NCBI GenBank assembly: GCA_028023455.1 | Contig: JAQFVV010006208.1 | Span: 5,626,963-5,690,962, forward strand | Direction of reading: 5' to 3' | DNA from: Epiperipatus broadwayi | Lineage: Eukaryota > Onychophora > Udeonychophora > Euonychophora > Peripatidae | Length of the DNA: 64,000 bases | Shown: in pieces, positions 1 to 10,252 of the stretch | Layout: the number at the start of each line of letters is the position of its first letter | How positions within the stretch are numbered: position 1 is the stretch's first letter | The notes under the pieces: model-generated | What the model was told of the DNA's origin: nothing | The model's database searches: none | What the model saw: only the letters and a program-made list of their open reading frames with translations | Program-made: the position numbers and the translations under genes

Positions 1-116
1 CATAAAGAGAAAATTGAATCAACTATATATTCTTATTTTAATACCATTTTAAATTTAAATGCTTCACATTTTCTCATCATTGGTAATATTTTTTTATTTT
101 ATTCCATCTCAGAAAT

Positions 117-344
117 CAGTCAACACTTGGACAATCCCAATAACAATCTCAATCTATTATCAATACAACCTCTTTTTTTAACAATAAAGATGGAATTATT
201 TTTTAAAAAGGAGGTTGCCTTGACAACAGATTGAGATTGTTATCAACCTCTTTTTTTAATAATAAAGGTGATGTTATTTTTAAAAAGAGAGGTTGCCTTG
301 ACTGCAGATTGTTATTGGTATTGGAATTACCTAAGTGTTGACTG
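117..344. mobile_element. MITE with terminal inverted repeats CAGTCAACACTT
   Basis: It starts CAGTCAACACTTGGACAAT and ends ATTACCTAAGTGTTGACTG. The inside is built of alternating inverted modules (CAATAACAATCTCAATCT, AGGTTGCCTTGAC). A single related end lies at 22930-23010. No coding. Confidence 0.7.
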
Positions 345-348
345 ATTT

Positions 349-798
349 TAAAACAGGAAAAACTCTCCATACAGCAGTGCCACCCTGTGCCAACCAGAGT
401 AATCAATGAATGCCAGAAGGCTTGTGCATAAAATCCCTATCTAATGCCTACTCATCCAATATCCCCAGACTAGTTTCTGGCTTGTGGCCATCATCAGTGA
501 GTAGATTTGGATCTGAGAGCACTGCACCTAGATCTTAGGATCTAATGCAACCCTCCAGCAGCCACCTTTTATCTCTACTTAACTACAAAACTACGAGTCT
601 TAAATTGAAAACACAATAATATTTTCAATCCAAGCCCATAGCCACCACTATCCTATTAGGCAGGATCAGTGTTAAACCACTAAATATCACATGATCACTA
701 TTTCTGTTTGGCACTGAGTGGCCCTACTGTATGAAGAGTTTTGCCTGTTTTAATAACAGTTATGTGCTAGCATAAGAAATTGTGATCATGTGATGTTT
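349..798 (-). mobile_element. Family A hammerhead-bearing foldback element, copy 1
   Basis: It is bounded by a 15-bp direct repeat, AGTGTTGACTGATTT, at 334-348 and 799-813. The left end is TAAAACAGGAAAAACTC; the right end is an inverted copy of the left arm plus a tail ending GATCATGTGATGTTT. On the minus strand it contains the best-preserved family A hammerhead (461-503). No coding. Direct repeats this long suggest retrotransposition rather than cut-and-paste. Confidence 0.75.
461..503 (-). ncRNA. Hammerhead ribozyme motif, family A
   Basis: On the minus strand: CTGATGA (491-497), helix II TGGC/GCCA with loop CACAA (4 bp, all paired), GAAAC, two-base loop TA, then GTC as cleavage triplet. 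Helix III is only AC/GU; ACTAGT is palindromic, which would favour a dimeric ribozyme. Helix I is A-C-U/G-pairing before CTGATGA and TGGGGAT after GTC. All core residues of a type I hammerhead are present. Activity is inferred. Confidence 0.7.
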
Positions 799-882
799 AG
801 TGTTGACTGATTTCTATGAATTTATTCATAAACCTATCTGCCCTTGAGCCTTATTACACTAATTCCATCATAATAGCTAATT

Positions 883-1110
883 TCAAATATTTTCACAAAT
901 CTTTAAATGAAGTGAGCCAAATACCTTGACCAAATCAATAAAAACAATGTTTAAACCTATCTTTGCTCTGGACATTTTTCTTGTTTGTCTGGCAATTAAC
1001 ACAATATCTAAATGCTTGATTATTTGAAACCACAATAAATTTTTGGTAAAATGTTTATAGAAGCAATCTGTTCGACAAAATCCTTGAAAAATACCTTTCA
1101 AAAATATCAT
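883..1110 (-). pseudogene. LINE reverse transcriptase fragment
   Basis: The minus strand encodes IVLIARQTRKMSRAKIGLN and IVFIDLVKVFGSLH. This corresponds to the motif pair in which a variable -ARQ-EKC- stretch precedes the VFIDLTKAFDT box of LINE reverse transcriptases. The upstream part (CRTDCFYKHFTKNLLWFQ) resembles a degenerate QCGFR region. The fragment ends abruptly at about 1110. Confidence 0.55.
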
Positions 1111-2044
1111 TATATATTATATTATAATGGAATTATTTTATTTTTATAAATTGGAGAAATAGAACCATATTTAGGATCAGATGACATAATTTCAAGAATT
1201 CATGTACTTTTAAAAGTTTTCAGCAGTTTTAAGTTAATACATCATTCCGATATTTTACAATTTCCCCAAGTATCTAACTAAATTAATGGATTAACTCAGC
1301 TGATAACCGAAGAATACTCAAGAACTAGATATATATTTAGCTCTACTTAATTCAATGTAATTACATACTGTTTACAATGTACATTACAGATTCAATGTCA
1401 AATAAATTTCCTTTGGAAAGAAAAAAATATAGCAGTTTTTCTTTTTCTAAGATTTCAGAGTTGTTTTAACTTCATTAAACTAAATATCTTTATCAAAATT
1501 ATAAACTATCACCGCATTTCTTCAAGCATTATTTAAAAAAATGCTCAAAATGTCCTACCGATTGTAAATATTGTCACACACATATATATAAAGTGTTATT
1601 CATAAATATAATAGTATTGTGATATCTTTTTTCACATCTATATGTTACTTTCATTACATAAAAAAGTTAAATGACCATGATCGAAAAATGTTTTCATCTT
1701 TTTTGCAGTTTTACTTCATAAATTATTTTAATATCATCTATTCTCTTCATTACTTTTTACAATGCTTAAAAAAAAGTTATTTTTTAAAAATATAATTTAA
1801 ACCTTTATTAATGAAAATTATAATTATAAATGTTAAATTTTCACTACCTTCTAATTAGTGTTTCTTAACCTGGTGTGTGTGCAACCCTGGGAGTACGAGA
1901 AAGCATTTCCAGGAATGCGAGAGAAGTTTCTAATGTTTAGATGTGCAATATAAAATTTAAAGGTGTCATAAATTATCCTACACATAAGTATAGCACAATG
2001 ACATAAAAATTATATTACAAATTTATTAAACAAATCAAATTTTA
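1111..2044. other. AT-rich sequence, no gene seen
   Basis: No coding. The stretch 1858-1985 (TTTCTTAACCTGGTGTG...) resembles a hAT end and may belong to the transposase pseudogene downstream. Confidence 0.4.
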
Positions 2045-2150
2045 TTGTAATGAGAAATACAATACAGAGAGCGTACCAATAGCTCAAATAAGCTGTTAAT
2101 TAATGTGTGGTATGAAAAAATATTTAAAATATCTATCCAGAACACTCCCA

Positions 2151-2196
2151 TCTCCAGACCAACTGGTTTCGAGCTTATGGCTCACATCAGTGGAGA
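2151..2196 (-). ncRNA. Hammerhead ribozyme motif, family C (A9 changed)
   Basis: Minus strand: helix I TCTCCA/TGGAGA (6 bp), CTGATGT (last A of CUGANGA replaced by U), helix II GAGC/GCTC with loop CATAA, GAAAC, helix III ACC/GGT with a four-base loop, cleavage triplet GTC. Only one core base departs from consensus. Confidence 0.6.
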
Positions 2197-2224
2197 GCTA
2201 GAATATTCGGACACTAGATCTAGC

Positions 2225-2270
2225 TCTCCACTGACATGAGCCATAAGCTCGAAACCAGTTGGTCTGGAGA
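2225..2270 (+). ncRNA. Hammerhead ribozyme motif, family C (two core changes)
   Basis: Mirror of the previous motif on the plus strand: TCTCCA, CTGACAT, GAGC-CATAA-GCTC, GAAACC, AGTT loop, GGTC, TGGAGA. G8 and A9 are replaced, so it is predicted inactive. The predicted cut is after 2264. Confidence 0.5.
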
Positions 2271-2715
2271 TGGATTCTGGATAGAGATTTTAAATATTTT
2301 CTCATACCACACTTATTAATTAAGAGCTTGTTTGAGCTATTGGTACGCTCTCTGTATTGCATTTTTGTAAATACAAGCTTATAAAAGTAATTTCACATTA
2401 TATATGACTTGCTTTTTTGATTATTGTAATGAGAAAGTGAAAAAACTACATTTTAAAAGTAAGATATATTCTAGAATAAAATATTTAAATAATAACTTTA
2501 AAACTTCTGTATCCAGAAAAAGATAGAATAAAAAAATTGTTACATACTTTGTGTACAAATGTTTATGCAGAAATGAATTCTAAATTTTCTTTAATCTACT
2601 AGCATTAATCAGTGATTAAAGCCCGTATCAGATAAGATCTTTTTTTTCTAGCAGATTTTGAAAAATTATAATTAGTATTTTTTTAAATACAATTTTGTTG
2701 ATTGTAGTAATCCTC

Positions 2716-3885
2716 ATTATGTCAAAAAAACATCAATGGAAAGGTGATTGTGTTGCTTATGGATTTTCTCGTTCAACAGAAAAAGATGTTATATAATGAC
2801 CACCTTGCATTTTATATTGCAGGATATTTTTAAATTCTAATCTTAAAAGGTCAAAGTTGTTGGAGCATTTCAACAATCAGCATGGTCATGAAATTTCAGG
2901 GTATAATCTTAACATCTTGAAGTCTAATAATGTGGTACTATCACAAAAAGTCCTTGTTAAAAGCTTCTTATCAACTGGAATATCTGTGGGCTAGGAAAAA
3001 AATTCATACAACAGATGAGGGATTGGGAAAACCAGGTGCATTAGAAATTGTAAAAATTCTATTAGGCCCTGAAGTACAAAAGAAAATTCGGTAGATTTCA
3101 TCATTGGATGATGTGATTTGATCGCGCAGTCAAGATTTCAATGGTGATACTTTACTGCAAGTAGTAGAATATATCAAAGCCGATTCTCTAAACCTAAGTA
3201 TTCGATTGGATGGGTCAACTAATGTTGATAATGGCAGTCATCTGTTGGTATTTGTGCAATACCTTAAGGAAAAAGAATATCAGAAGAATTTTTATTCTGT
3301 GAGCCACTGGAGCTGACATCGAAAGGAATTGATGTTTTCAATTCTTTGGAAACATCAAATATCTATGAATGTGATAGGTTCAATTTGCACTGACGGTGTC
3401 CTTGCAGTGTTGGGCAAAAATTCTGGATTTTTTTCATACATCAAGATAGAAATATCACCTCTAAGTTACAATAACGCATTGCATGTTGCACTATCATGTA
3501 TTTGCCAGAGAATTTAGCAGTAAATAGTAAAATGTAGTAAAGGATATCCTAAGATGAGCACCTAATAGTCATCTCTTTTGTGCTTTTTACGAAGAAATCT
3601 GTACTGTTCATACTGTGCTTCTTTATCACACCAAAATATGGTGGTTCCCCAAAGACTGCATGCTAAGTAGGGTTTTCAAATTGTGTGAGGAAATTAGTTA
3701 CTTACTAACCAAAACTGTGATTTAGTTAAAAATTTTGGGGCAAAAAAAAATGCAATACTTCAACTAGCCTACTTAGCAGATATATTCAATCACCTGATTG
3801 AATTAAACACATCAATGCAAGGATTTTCTTTGACCATAAAACTACTTCTTAGTTACATGGAGGGGATTTTGCCAAATCGACTCGG
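2716..3885 (+). pseudogene. hAT transposase remnant, ZBED5/SCAND3-like
   Basis: Decayed coding on the plus strand. It begins MSKKHQWKGDCVAYGFSRS at 2719, then a BED-type zinc finger core (NSNLKRSKLLEHFNNQHGH). After many stops come FCEPLELTSKGIDVFNSLE, GKNSGFFSYIK and, near 3765, AYLADIFNHLIELNTSMQGF. This order matches domesticated and transposon-encoded hAT proteins of the ZBED5/SCAND3 group (Buster/Charlie-like). Several frameshifts and stops make it non-functional. The sequence 1858-1880, beginning AGTGTTTCTTAACCTGG, may be its 5' terminal inverted repeat, but no matching 3' end was found. Confidence 0.8.
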
Positions 3886-4075
3886 TGTGCAGTCTATGTA
3901 ACATACATGAAAAACACTGACTCATGTCTTCTTCGCCTGTCCCCATTTAAAGGGCATCAGAGCTAAGTTTGTTTTATGTGTATGCCCAGTATGCAGAGAT
4001 ATGCTCGCACTAGGCACTGCAATAAAGAGGGAAATTTCCTTCAAATAGAATGGCCACCTTTATTCTATTTGACCT
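3885..4075 (+). pseudogene. LINE C-terminal zinc-knuckle fragment
   Basis: One frame reads KTLTHVFFACPHLKGIRAKF and continues with a Cys-containing segment, preceded in another frame by a Cys-rich start. A C-x2-C...H...C arrangement with TLTHVFFACP is the usual ending of several LINE reverse transcriptase proteins. It sits inside or beside the hAT pseudogene. Too short to assign to a clade. Confidence 0.45.
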
Positions 4076-4747
4076 GTGGCTCATTAGATGCCATTTAATA
4101 TTCAAGCAAAGCACTCTAAACCCTTGGGAAATATGCAAGGGGAAAATTGTGCAAACTAAAAAATAGTGACCGTCTCCTTGCCCCAGAATGGTTTTATGCA
4201 GAAACCTGGGACCAGATATTCCTGAATGACAATGAGATTACTTCCCAGCAACTACTGTCTTGGCTGTAATCTAACATAGATAGAGACTCGTGGAGAGAAA
4301 CACCGGAGTAGACCGAACAGTAATGATCATATTCTTGCTCAGAATGGCTCTTACTGCCATCTGAAGTTCATGACTATTAATTGCCGACAAGCATCCACCT
4401 CAGAAACTGCATTCCAAGTTGATAATTTGTAATATCAACTCAGATGCCTTGAAAGACTGTTTAAGTTATCAAATGGAAATTATAAGTAATTCAAAATCAA
4501 TAAAAAATAAATTATAAGAGAAATCTATGCAAACGGAAAGAAAGCCTAAAGAAAACAAATGGATACAGGAAACTATATAAACTGGATTAATATAATCCCT
4601 CTGCCCCAGAGAGGCCTTGTAACCTTACCTGTACCAATGAAAGACAAGGACACATCACAAAGTCCAGCTTCCAAGTTATTGTCTTGCAATAAGTAATTAT
4701 TGTATTTAACCGGAAATTTAATGTATCTGACTTGAGTAATTTGATTT

Positions 4748-5013
4748 TCACTAAACATCACATGATCACTGTTCCTTATGTTAGCACATAACTGTTATTA
4801 AAACAGGCAAAACTCTCTCCATACAGTAGTGCCACTCAGTGCCAACCAGAGTAATCCAAAGCTCCTCACTGACGAAGGCCAGAAACTTGTCTGGGAATAT
4901 TGGATGAGTAGGCACTAGATAGAGATTTTATGCACAAGTCTTCTGGCATCTATTGATTACTCTGGTTGGCACTGAGTGGCACTACTGTTTGGGGAGGGTT
5001 TTGCCTGGTTTAA
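4748..5013 (+). mobile_element. Family A foldback element, copy 2
   Basis: Near-palindromic. The left arm CACTAAACATCACATGATCAC...GGCAAAACTC is mirrored by GATTACTCTGGTTGG...GGGTTTTGCCTGG. Plus-sense hammerhead remnant at 4861-4905 with CTGACGA and GAAAC but the helix II loop deleted. It interrupts the hAT pseudogene. Confidence 0.75.
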
Positions 5014-5164
5014 TTTGATTTTCCTTAATAAAAAAAAAATTTGGAGTTGAAAACGGAAATTTTGCAAATTTTCCCTTGCTTGATTAAATCGTTTTGGAAA
5101 ATGAGAAAATCATAATTATGCCTGAAGTTTTTTGATAATTTTTACCTGAAGTTCCAATACATAT

Positions 5165-5400
5165 ACAACAATTGAGTGAATCATTTATATGAATATATTT
5201 CCTCAGGAGATATTACTAAAGTTTAGAGATGGATACTGGATTCATTTCTATTTGACCTAAATTCAATGGACGACAACGATTTAATAAAAGATGATCTTAT
5301 TGAAATACAAGCAATGCCATATTCAAATAGAATTTGAAAAACTGGACTTAAACATTTCTGGTGAACTCAGTTAGAATCTTATTCACAGCTGAACAACAAA
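5165..5400 (+). pseudogene. hAT transposase remnant, C-terminal piece
   Basis: In frame with stops: SGDITKV, then RWILDSFLFDLNSMDDNDLI and IEIQAMPYSNR. The W-x-L-D-P/S-F pattern and spacing resemble the region preceding the dimerisation domain of ZBED5/SCAND3-like hAT transposases, so this is probably the rest of the pseudogene at 2716-3885, separated by a LINE scrap and a family A foldback element. Confidence 0.5.
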
Positions 5401-6176
5401 AACCCCAGAAAATGCAAATGATGACTTAAGTGTGACTTTTTCAAGGAGTCTTGCTTCTAAGATATTATTATAAATAAGCAACAACAACCTTCCCATTAAA
5501 AAACAGACTTTGTATGTATGTAAAATTTCAATAAATGTAATTTCGTTTATTAAAAAAATCGAACAGATTTTACAAGTACGGTGCCATAAAATATTTTCAT
5601 ATTTAGCTAGGGTGCCAATTGATTAATGAGGCAAGCTTGTATATGTAACTAAATAATAGTTACAAAAAGATATTAAGCACATAGCTCTTCTGCAGCAGAA
5701 TTATTTAGACGCTATTTAATGTGTAAGTCCAAAGATCAAATTATTTTTGACTGTAAAATTTCGTAATCGTTAAATGTCCTAAAATTTCTTTATAACAGTT
5801 TACTTCCGGTATGTAATTAATAATAATAAAAGGAAATAATACAAAATCCATTTCAACGATTTTAAAAAATTCTATGCAAATACTAAATTTCTAAAAATAT
5901 TAAAACAAAATCATAAGATTATTAAAAGAGGGCAGCACTATTGCAAATGCCGTCTTTAAACCAATTAGACACTCTTTTATCTCAAGTGAAATTGAATTGT
6001 CGTAGTCAAAAATAAATACATGTATTGTTTAATTTATTCCTAAAAAAAAATCGTGGTGTATCGAAAAATTATTGGTTTTAAATAAATAAAAGAATCTAGT
6101 CTGTAAATGTAATAAGAAAAGCAGATGAAAATTCAAACTGGGATTTAAGTAACGGACTAATTAAAAATAGTACAGT
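5400..6176. other. AT-rich sequence, no feature
   Basis: Nothing recognised apart from A/T runs. Confidence 0.5.
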
Positions 6177-6764
6177 TTATTTATCTTTTCAACATGTGTG
6201 TGATCAGGTGGTCAGCAATATGAGATGGCACTGAGAGTAGTGAGTCGTGTGAAAGTCTGAGTTCGAATCCCGCATATATTACATATATAAATGCAGGTTT
6301 AAGCCTGTACAATGTATTAGTTTATATAAATAGTGTATAAAAGGTCTGCCCATCCCTCGCATATGTATGTATAAATGGATTATTCTCCTGTACATGAGGG
6401 GTCAGAATGACTAATATGTCAACATGGGTAGGATGAAAACCTTGGCATTAACAAGGGCTTTGAATGTTCCAACATCAGATTTTCAATGAAATGGAAGGCT
6501 GAAGAGTTGTGAATTGGAATAGTTTGAAGCCTGTCCATTAAAGTATGAAGATTGGCTATCTTAATATAAAGCTGAGCACTGATTATATAGATGTGTGAGG
6601 AAAGTAATCTAGACCAACTGATAATTGCTGGTTTAGCATGAAATACGTATATTGGTGATTATTTATCTTTTCAACATGTGTGTGATCAGGTGGTCAGCAA
6701 TATGAGATGGCACTGAGAGTAGTGGGTCGTATGAAAGTCTGAATTCGAATCCCGCATATATTAT
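6177..6764 (+). mobile_element. Family D element: tRNA-like head, body, hammerhead, partial second tRNA-like head
   Basis: A 107-bp segment (TTATTTATCTTTTCAACATG...TCTGA-TTCGAATCCCGC) occurs at 6177-6283 and 6659-6764, period 482, three single-base differences seen. Between them lies a body of about 330 bp and a hammerhead at 6613-6656. The repeated segment has a tRNA B-box (GAGTTCGAATCCC) and an A-box-like stretch. After the first head come GCAGG/CCTGT hairpin bases (6293-6310). The first unit starts about seven bases beyond the equivalent of the ribozyme cleavage point, as expected if tandem RNA were reverse-transcribed. Confidence 0.75.
6613..6656 (+). ncRNA. Hammerhead ribozyme motif, family D (G8 changed)
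   Basis: ACCAA, CTGATAA, TTGCTG-GTT-TAGCAT helix, GAAA, TACGTAT, A, TTGGT. Helix I is ACCAA/TTGGT. One core base (G8 to A) is off. Confidence 0.5.
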
Positions 6765-7832
6765 AAATTAGATTATAAAGCCAGATAAAATAAATTTAAT
6801 TTAGGAAATATAGTCTAATGTATATATATGAAATATAAAGTTAAGTTGGCTATGCTATTAAATAATTGGTAATGAAACAAATCACAAGCAATTGATATTA
6901 TTAATTTCTATCTGTTAATTTGTTATAATTGTTTTTCTGGTGTTTTTTTTTGTACAGTATTAAGAAATTAATAGTGGTGAGAGGGTACGCGGAATAATTC
7001 AAATTCTCCAAAACTTCTGATAACAGTTTTTGGTTAATGAAATTGAAAATTAAAGGAATAAAGGCAAATTGAATCTTATTTAATTAATCTCGATTTTACA
7101 AATGATATTGTTATGCAAAGTAATGTTCCGCACTTCAAAAAATCTTATCAAAGCTATCTGATAAAAAGCAAAAAGAACTAAAGATAAACCATAATAAATC
7201 TAAAGAAACATTTTAATGTTTTTTCAAAGAAGTATTAAATATAGATTAACATAATGAGAATATCAATTAAAAACAATCTGGAGCAGATTGGTAAAAATAT
7301 GAACTTAGATGGAATGCCTTTGGTAGAATTAACAATTGCAAGAACATATGCCCATGTGCCTGAAATAGTTTTTAACATATGTAGTTACTTATTTATTGAT
7401 CTAAAACTTAAGATATGCATTAGAAGAATAAGTATATTCATTATTCATCATAAAAGTATATGTCGATTTTAAATACTGAAAAAATTGGTTATCTGTATTT
7501 TTTATTTGTTTTTACATATTTCTTAGCTTTTGCCCAAAACTAATCTCATAAATTATGTTAATTTTTCAATAAAGCTGTATTGCAATAAATTATATTATTA
7601 ATACTTTTTGTACCCAAATGCATATTTTATACTATTTTACTTACTTTCAAGTGTCATTGCCGTTAAATGCTATCAGTAATACATTTGCTATTATGTTCAC
7701 ATTGTTTTTAATATTACATAACAATATTTTAATGACCTCATACTCATACTTACTGAGGCCAATTTGATTTTAGCACTTGAATTTTCTCAAATACTTCAGG
7801 AGACTTCTGAAATAATTGTTTAAACCAACAAA

Positions 7833-7880
7833 CATCACATAATCACCATTCTTTATACTTACATAGGCTGTTTAAGCGTG
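7833..7880 (+). mobile_element. Family A terminal fragment
   Basis: AAACATCACATAATCACC, then CTTACATAGGCTGTTTAA, equal to the outer arm of other copies. Confidence 0.5.
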
Positions 7881-8184
7881 ATTTTTTTTATTATTGAAAT
7901 AATTACTACTTTAACTGGAGTCTCCATAATATTTTATGCATTATTTTCAACAATAGAACAATTACCAAATCATTTATGAAATGAGAGAGGTGTATATTTC
8001 AAGCTAGTCATCAGTTCTTTCAGCTCCTTGGAAATCTAGTTAATAAGAGAGAAGCAAATATCTCCCTTTCTTTCTTTAAAAAATCTATTTGGTCATAAAT
8101 TCCCAATAAAAAAATTATTTAGTTTTGTCAGTTCTGAAGGCAAAGCATTTCTACTTTTCACCACAAAAGTATAGAGATATTTAT

Positions 8185-8283
8185 AAGGTGTTGGTGGTCG
8201 AGAAGTCAGAACAGCTGCCTTACAAGTAGTTGTCCCGGGTTAGTGGGTTCGCTTCCCGGTCGATGCTATGACACATGAGAAAA
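8185..8283 (+). mobile_element. Short tRNA-derived retrosequence, 20-bp target duplication
   Basis: Flanked by AAAAGTATAGAGATATTTAT at 8165-8184 and 8284-8303. It contains GGTGGTCGAGAAGTCAGAAC (A-box region) and GGGTTCGCTTCCCGG (B-box), then GATGCTATGACACATGAG and a short A-tail. About 100 bp; essentially only a tRNA-like head plus tail. Confidence 0.8.
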
Positions 8284-9164
8284 AAAAGTATAGAGATATT
8301 TATTAAAATAACATTCTATTAAATTGTAGATTTTTCTTCCAGTGTCTGTAAAATAGCATTCTAATATAGCATTCAATTCAACAAAACTAATAAAATAAAT
8401 AACTAATAAAATCAATTAGCAAATAAACTTTATACATTAATGTTTTTATTTAAAAAATAATAATTAATCAAAATGATTTATTTTAGGATGGGGGTGTGTG
8501 TAAAAATAACCAGAATCGTTCTCTGGTATGCATGCACACCTATTTTAGTACATAATTTCGTTATGTACATCTTTCAGATCTGCCAAATAACATTGTTGTG
8601 CGAAATCATGGAGCCACGTAACATATTGTTTTATAAAATACATTTTGTATTTTTGTCAATTTTTTTATTATGGCTGAAATGTCAAATGAACACTGATTTT
8701 TTTTTGATGCAAACGGCATTTTTCTCTTTATGGCCAGATGTCTTATCTGCAAGTTCTGAAATATTTATGTGATGTGGTAAAACATAAATATCCCATTTTG
8801 TGCAAATAAAAGAGTGCAAAAACTTCATTCCAACAGTGTCATCTCTCAAAACCTTGAGTGTGAAATACTTTTAAATTAAATTCAGCATGATTCAGCTTAT
8901 CTATCAGCTGTATTCGCTCGATTTCATTTCATGCAATTTTTTTTAATCTCTCGAAAAAATGTCTCATATTTTTTCCGTAGACTTAGAACTGGGGAGAGGG
9001 AATGACCGAAGTGTTAAAATGCTTCACTTTGCGAGGAGTGTTTTTGGACTGTTTTGAAGAGTGATAAACTGGTTTAAATTGGTGCATTGCATTAAATAGA
9101 CTATACTTTTGATAGCGATTCAGTTTGCAACACGTAGAAATAAATATACAATTTTTTTTTATTA

Positions 9165-9290
9165 AAATATAGGGGATTTGAACTCAGACTTTCAAACATC
9201 CTTCAACTATCCACATTATCCCATATAACTTATACGCATGTCCACACACATATAGAAAAAATAAATAATCACCACTATACGTATTTTATT
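9165..9290 (-). mobile_element. Family D tRNA-like head copy
   Basis: The minus strand runs from ATACGTATAGTGGTGATT through ATGTGTGTGGACATG to GAAAGTCTGAGTTCAAATCC. It starts just inside the ribozyme's 3' half and lacks the core. Confidence 0.65.
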
Positions 9291-9965
9291 ACAAAATTCT
9301 GGTTATTTTTAGATACCCCTGTGTATTTTTAATAATAAAATATTTAATTAGTTTAAAAGAATAACATTAGAGAAAGAGATGAAGAAGGTGATGCCATTGA
9401 AGATGACCCACAAAATTTACAGATATATTAGAGACTTGAGTAGCTGTGTATACACTATTTTCATTTACTCATTCAAATAACTTTTTTGATATCTAAATTA
9501 CTAAATCAATTTTATTTCTGTAGGTAGCAGAAAACATTCTGATTTTTAGTACATATTTTAAAATATTGATTAAAATATAACTGAACATATCACAGATATC
9601 AAACACATACAATTTACAAATAGAAATTATTAAAAAATATGAATTAAAGTGCATAGATAAATTAGATAATGGAGCTACGGGAATTTCTTATCTAGAATTT
9701 CCGCTTTTAATATTTAAAGTTTAATGATAGTTTTTTTCTTTTATGGGAAGTCTCTAGCAGAATATTATTATTTAAATGACAAAAGTTTTTGCATTTAATT
9801 TCATGAATTTTTTTTTTTGTTTCAAATTACAGTTTTTTATAATTTTTAATCTTACATTTATATATTTGAATCACATGATTTCATTTAGGCCATATGGAAA
9901 ATATATAACCATTGAGTCTTGACTTTACTGCTTTAGCAGCTTTTTTCCGAATTATTATTTTCACT

Positions 9966-10252
9966 AATTACATTTTGAATTACAAGTGTCAAATTAACTC
10001 AGCCCACATCTTTGACACCATCCATTTTACATGAATATAGTAATGACTATTATTAATTATTAACTAAACTAAAGATTATCTCTAGCACAGATATAAACTA
10101 AATAGTCTTAATATTCTATAATTACATTTTGAATTTCAAGTGTCAAATTAACGCAACACACATCTTTGACACCATCCATTTTACATAAATATAGTAATGA
10201 CTATTATTAATCATTAACTAAACTAAAGATTATCTCTAGCACAGATATAAAC
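9966..10252. repeat. Tandem duplication, period 154 bp
   Basis: AATTACATTTTGAATT...CAAGTGTCAAATTAAC... ends CTAGCACAGATATAAACT; copies start at 9966 and 10120 and differ at a few positions. Confidence 0.85.

Larger units (their letters stand above)
2045..2370. mobile_element. Family C palindrome with two facing hammerheads
   Basis: Long inverted repeat. Left arm: GAGAGCGTACCAATAGCTC...CCATCTCCAGACCAACTGG; right arm: CCAGTTGGTCTGGAGATGG...GAGCTATTGGTACGCTCTC. The centre is near 2210. Each arm carries a hammerhead pointing outward (2151-2196 minus, 2225-2270 plus). It lies between the possible 5' end and the coding part of the hAT pseudogene. Confidence 0.75.
6765..9164. other. AT-rich sequence between repeats
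   Basis: Apart from the family A tip at 7833 and the tRNA retrosequence at 8185, no gene, RNA or repeat was recognised. Open frames here have no family motifs. Confidence 0.4.

Noticed and set aside
8473-8772. 99-codon frame
   Set aside because: Hydrophobic, AT-driven composition with no motif or splice context.
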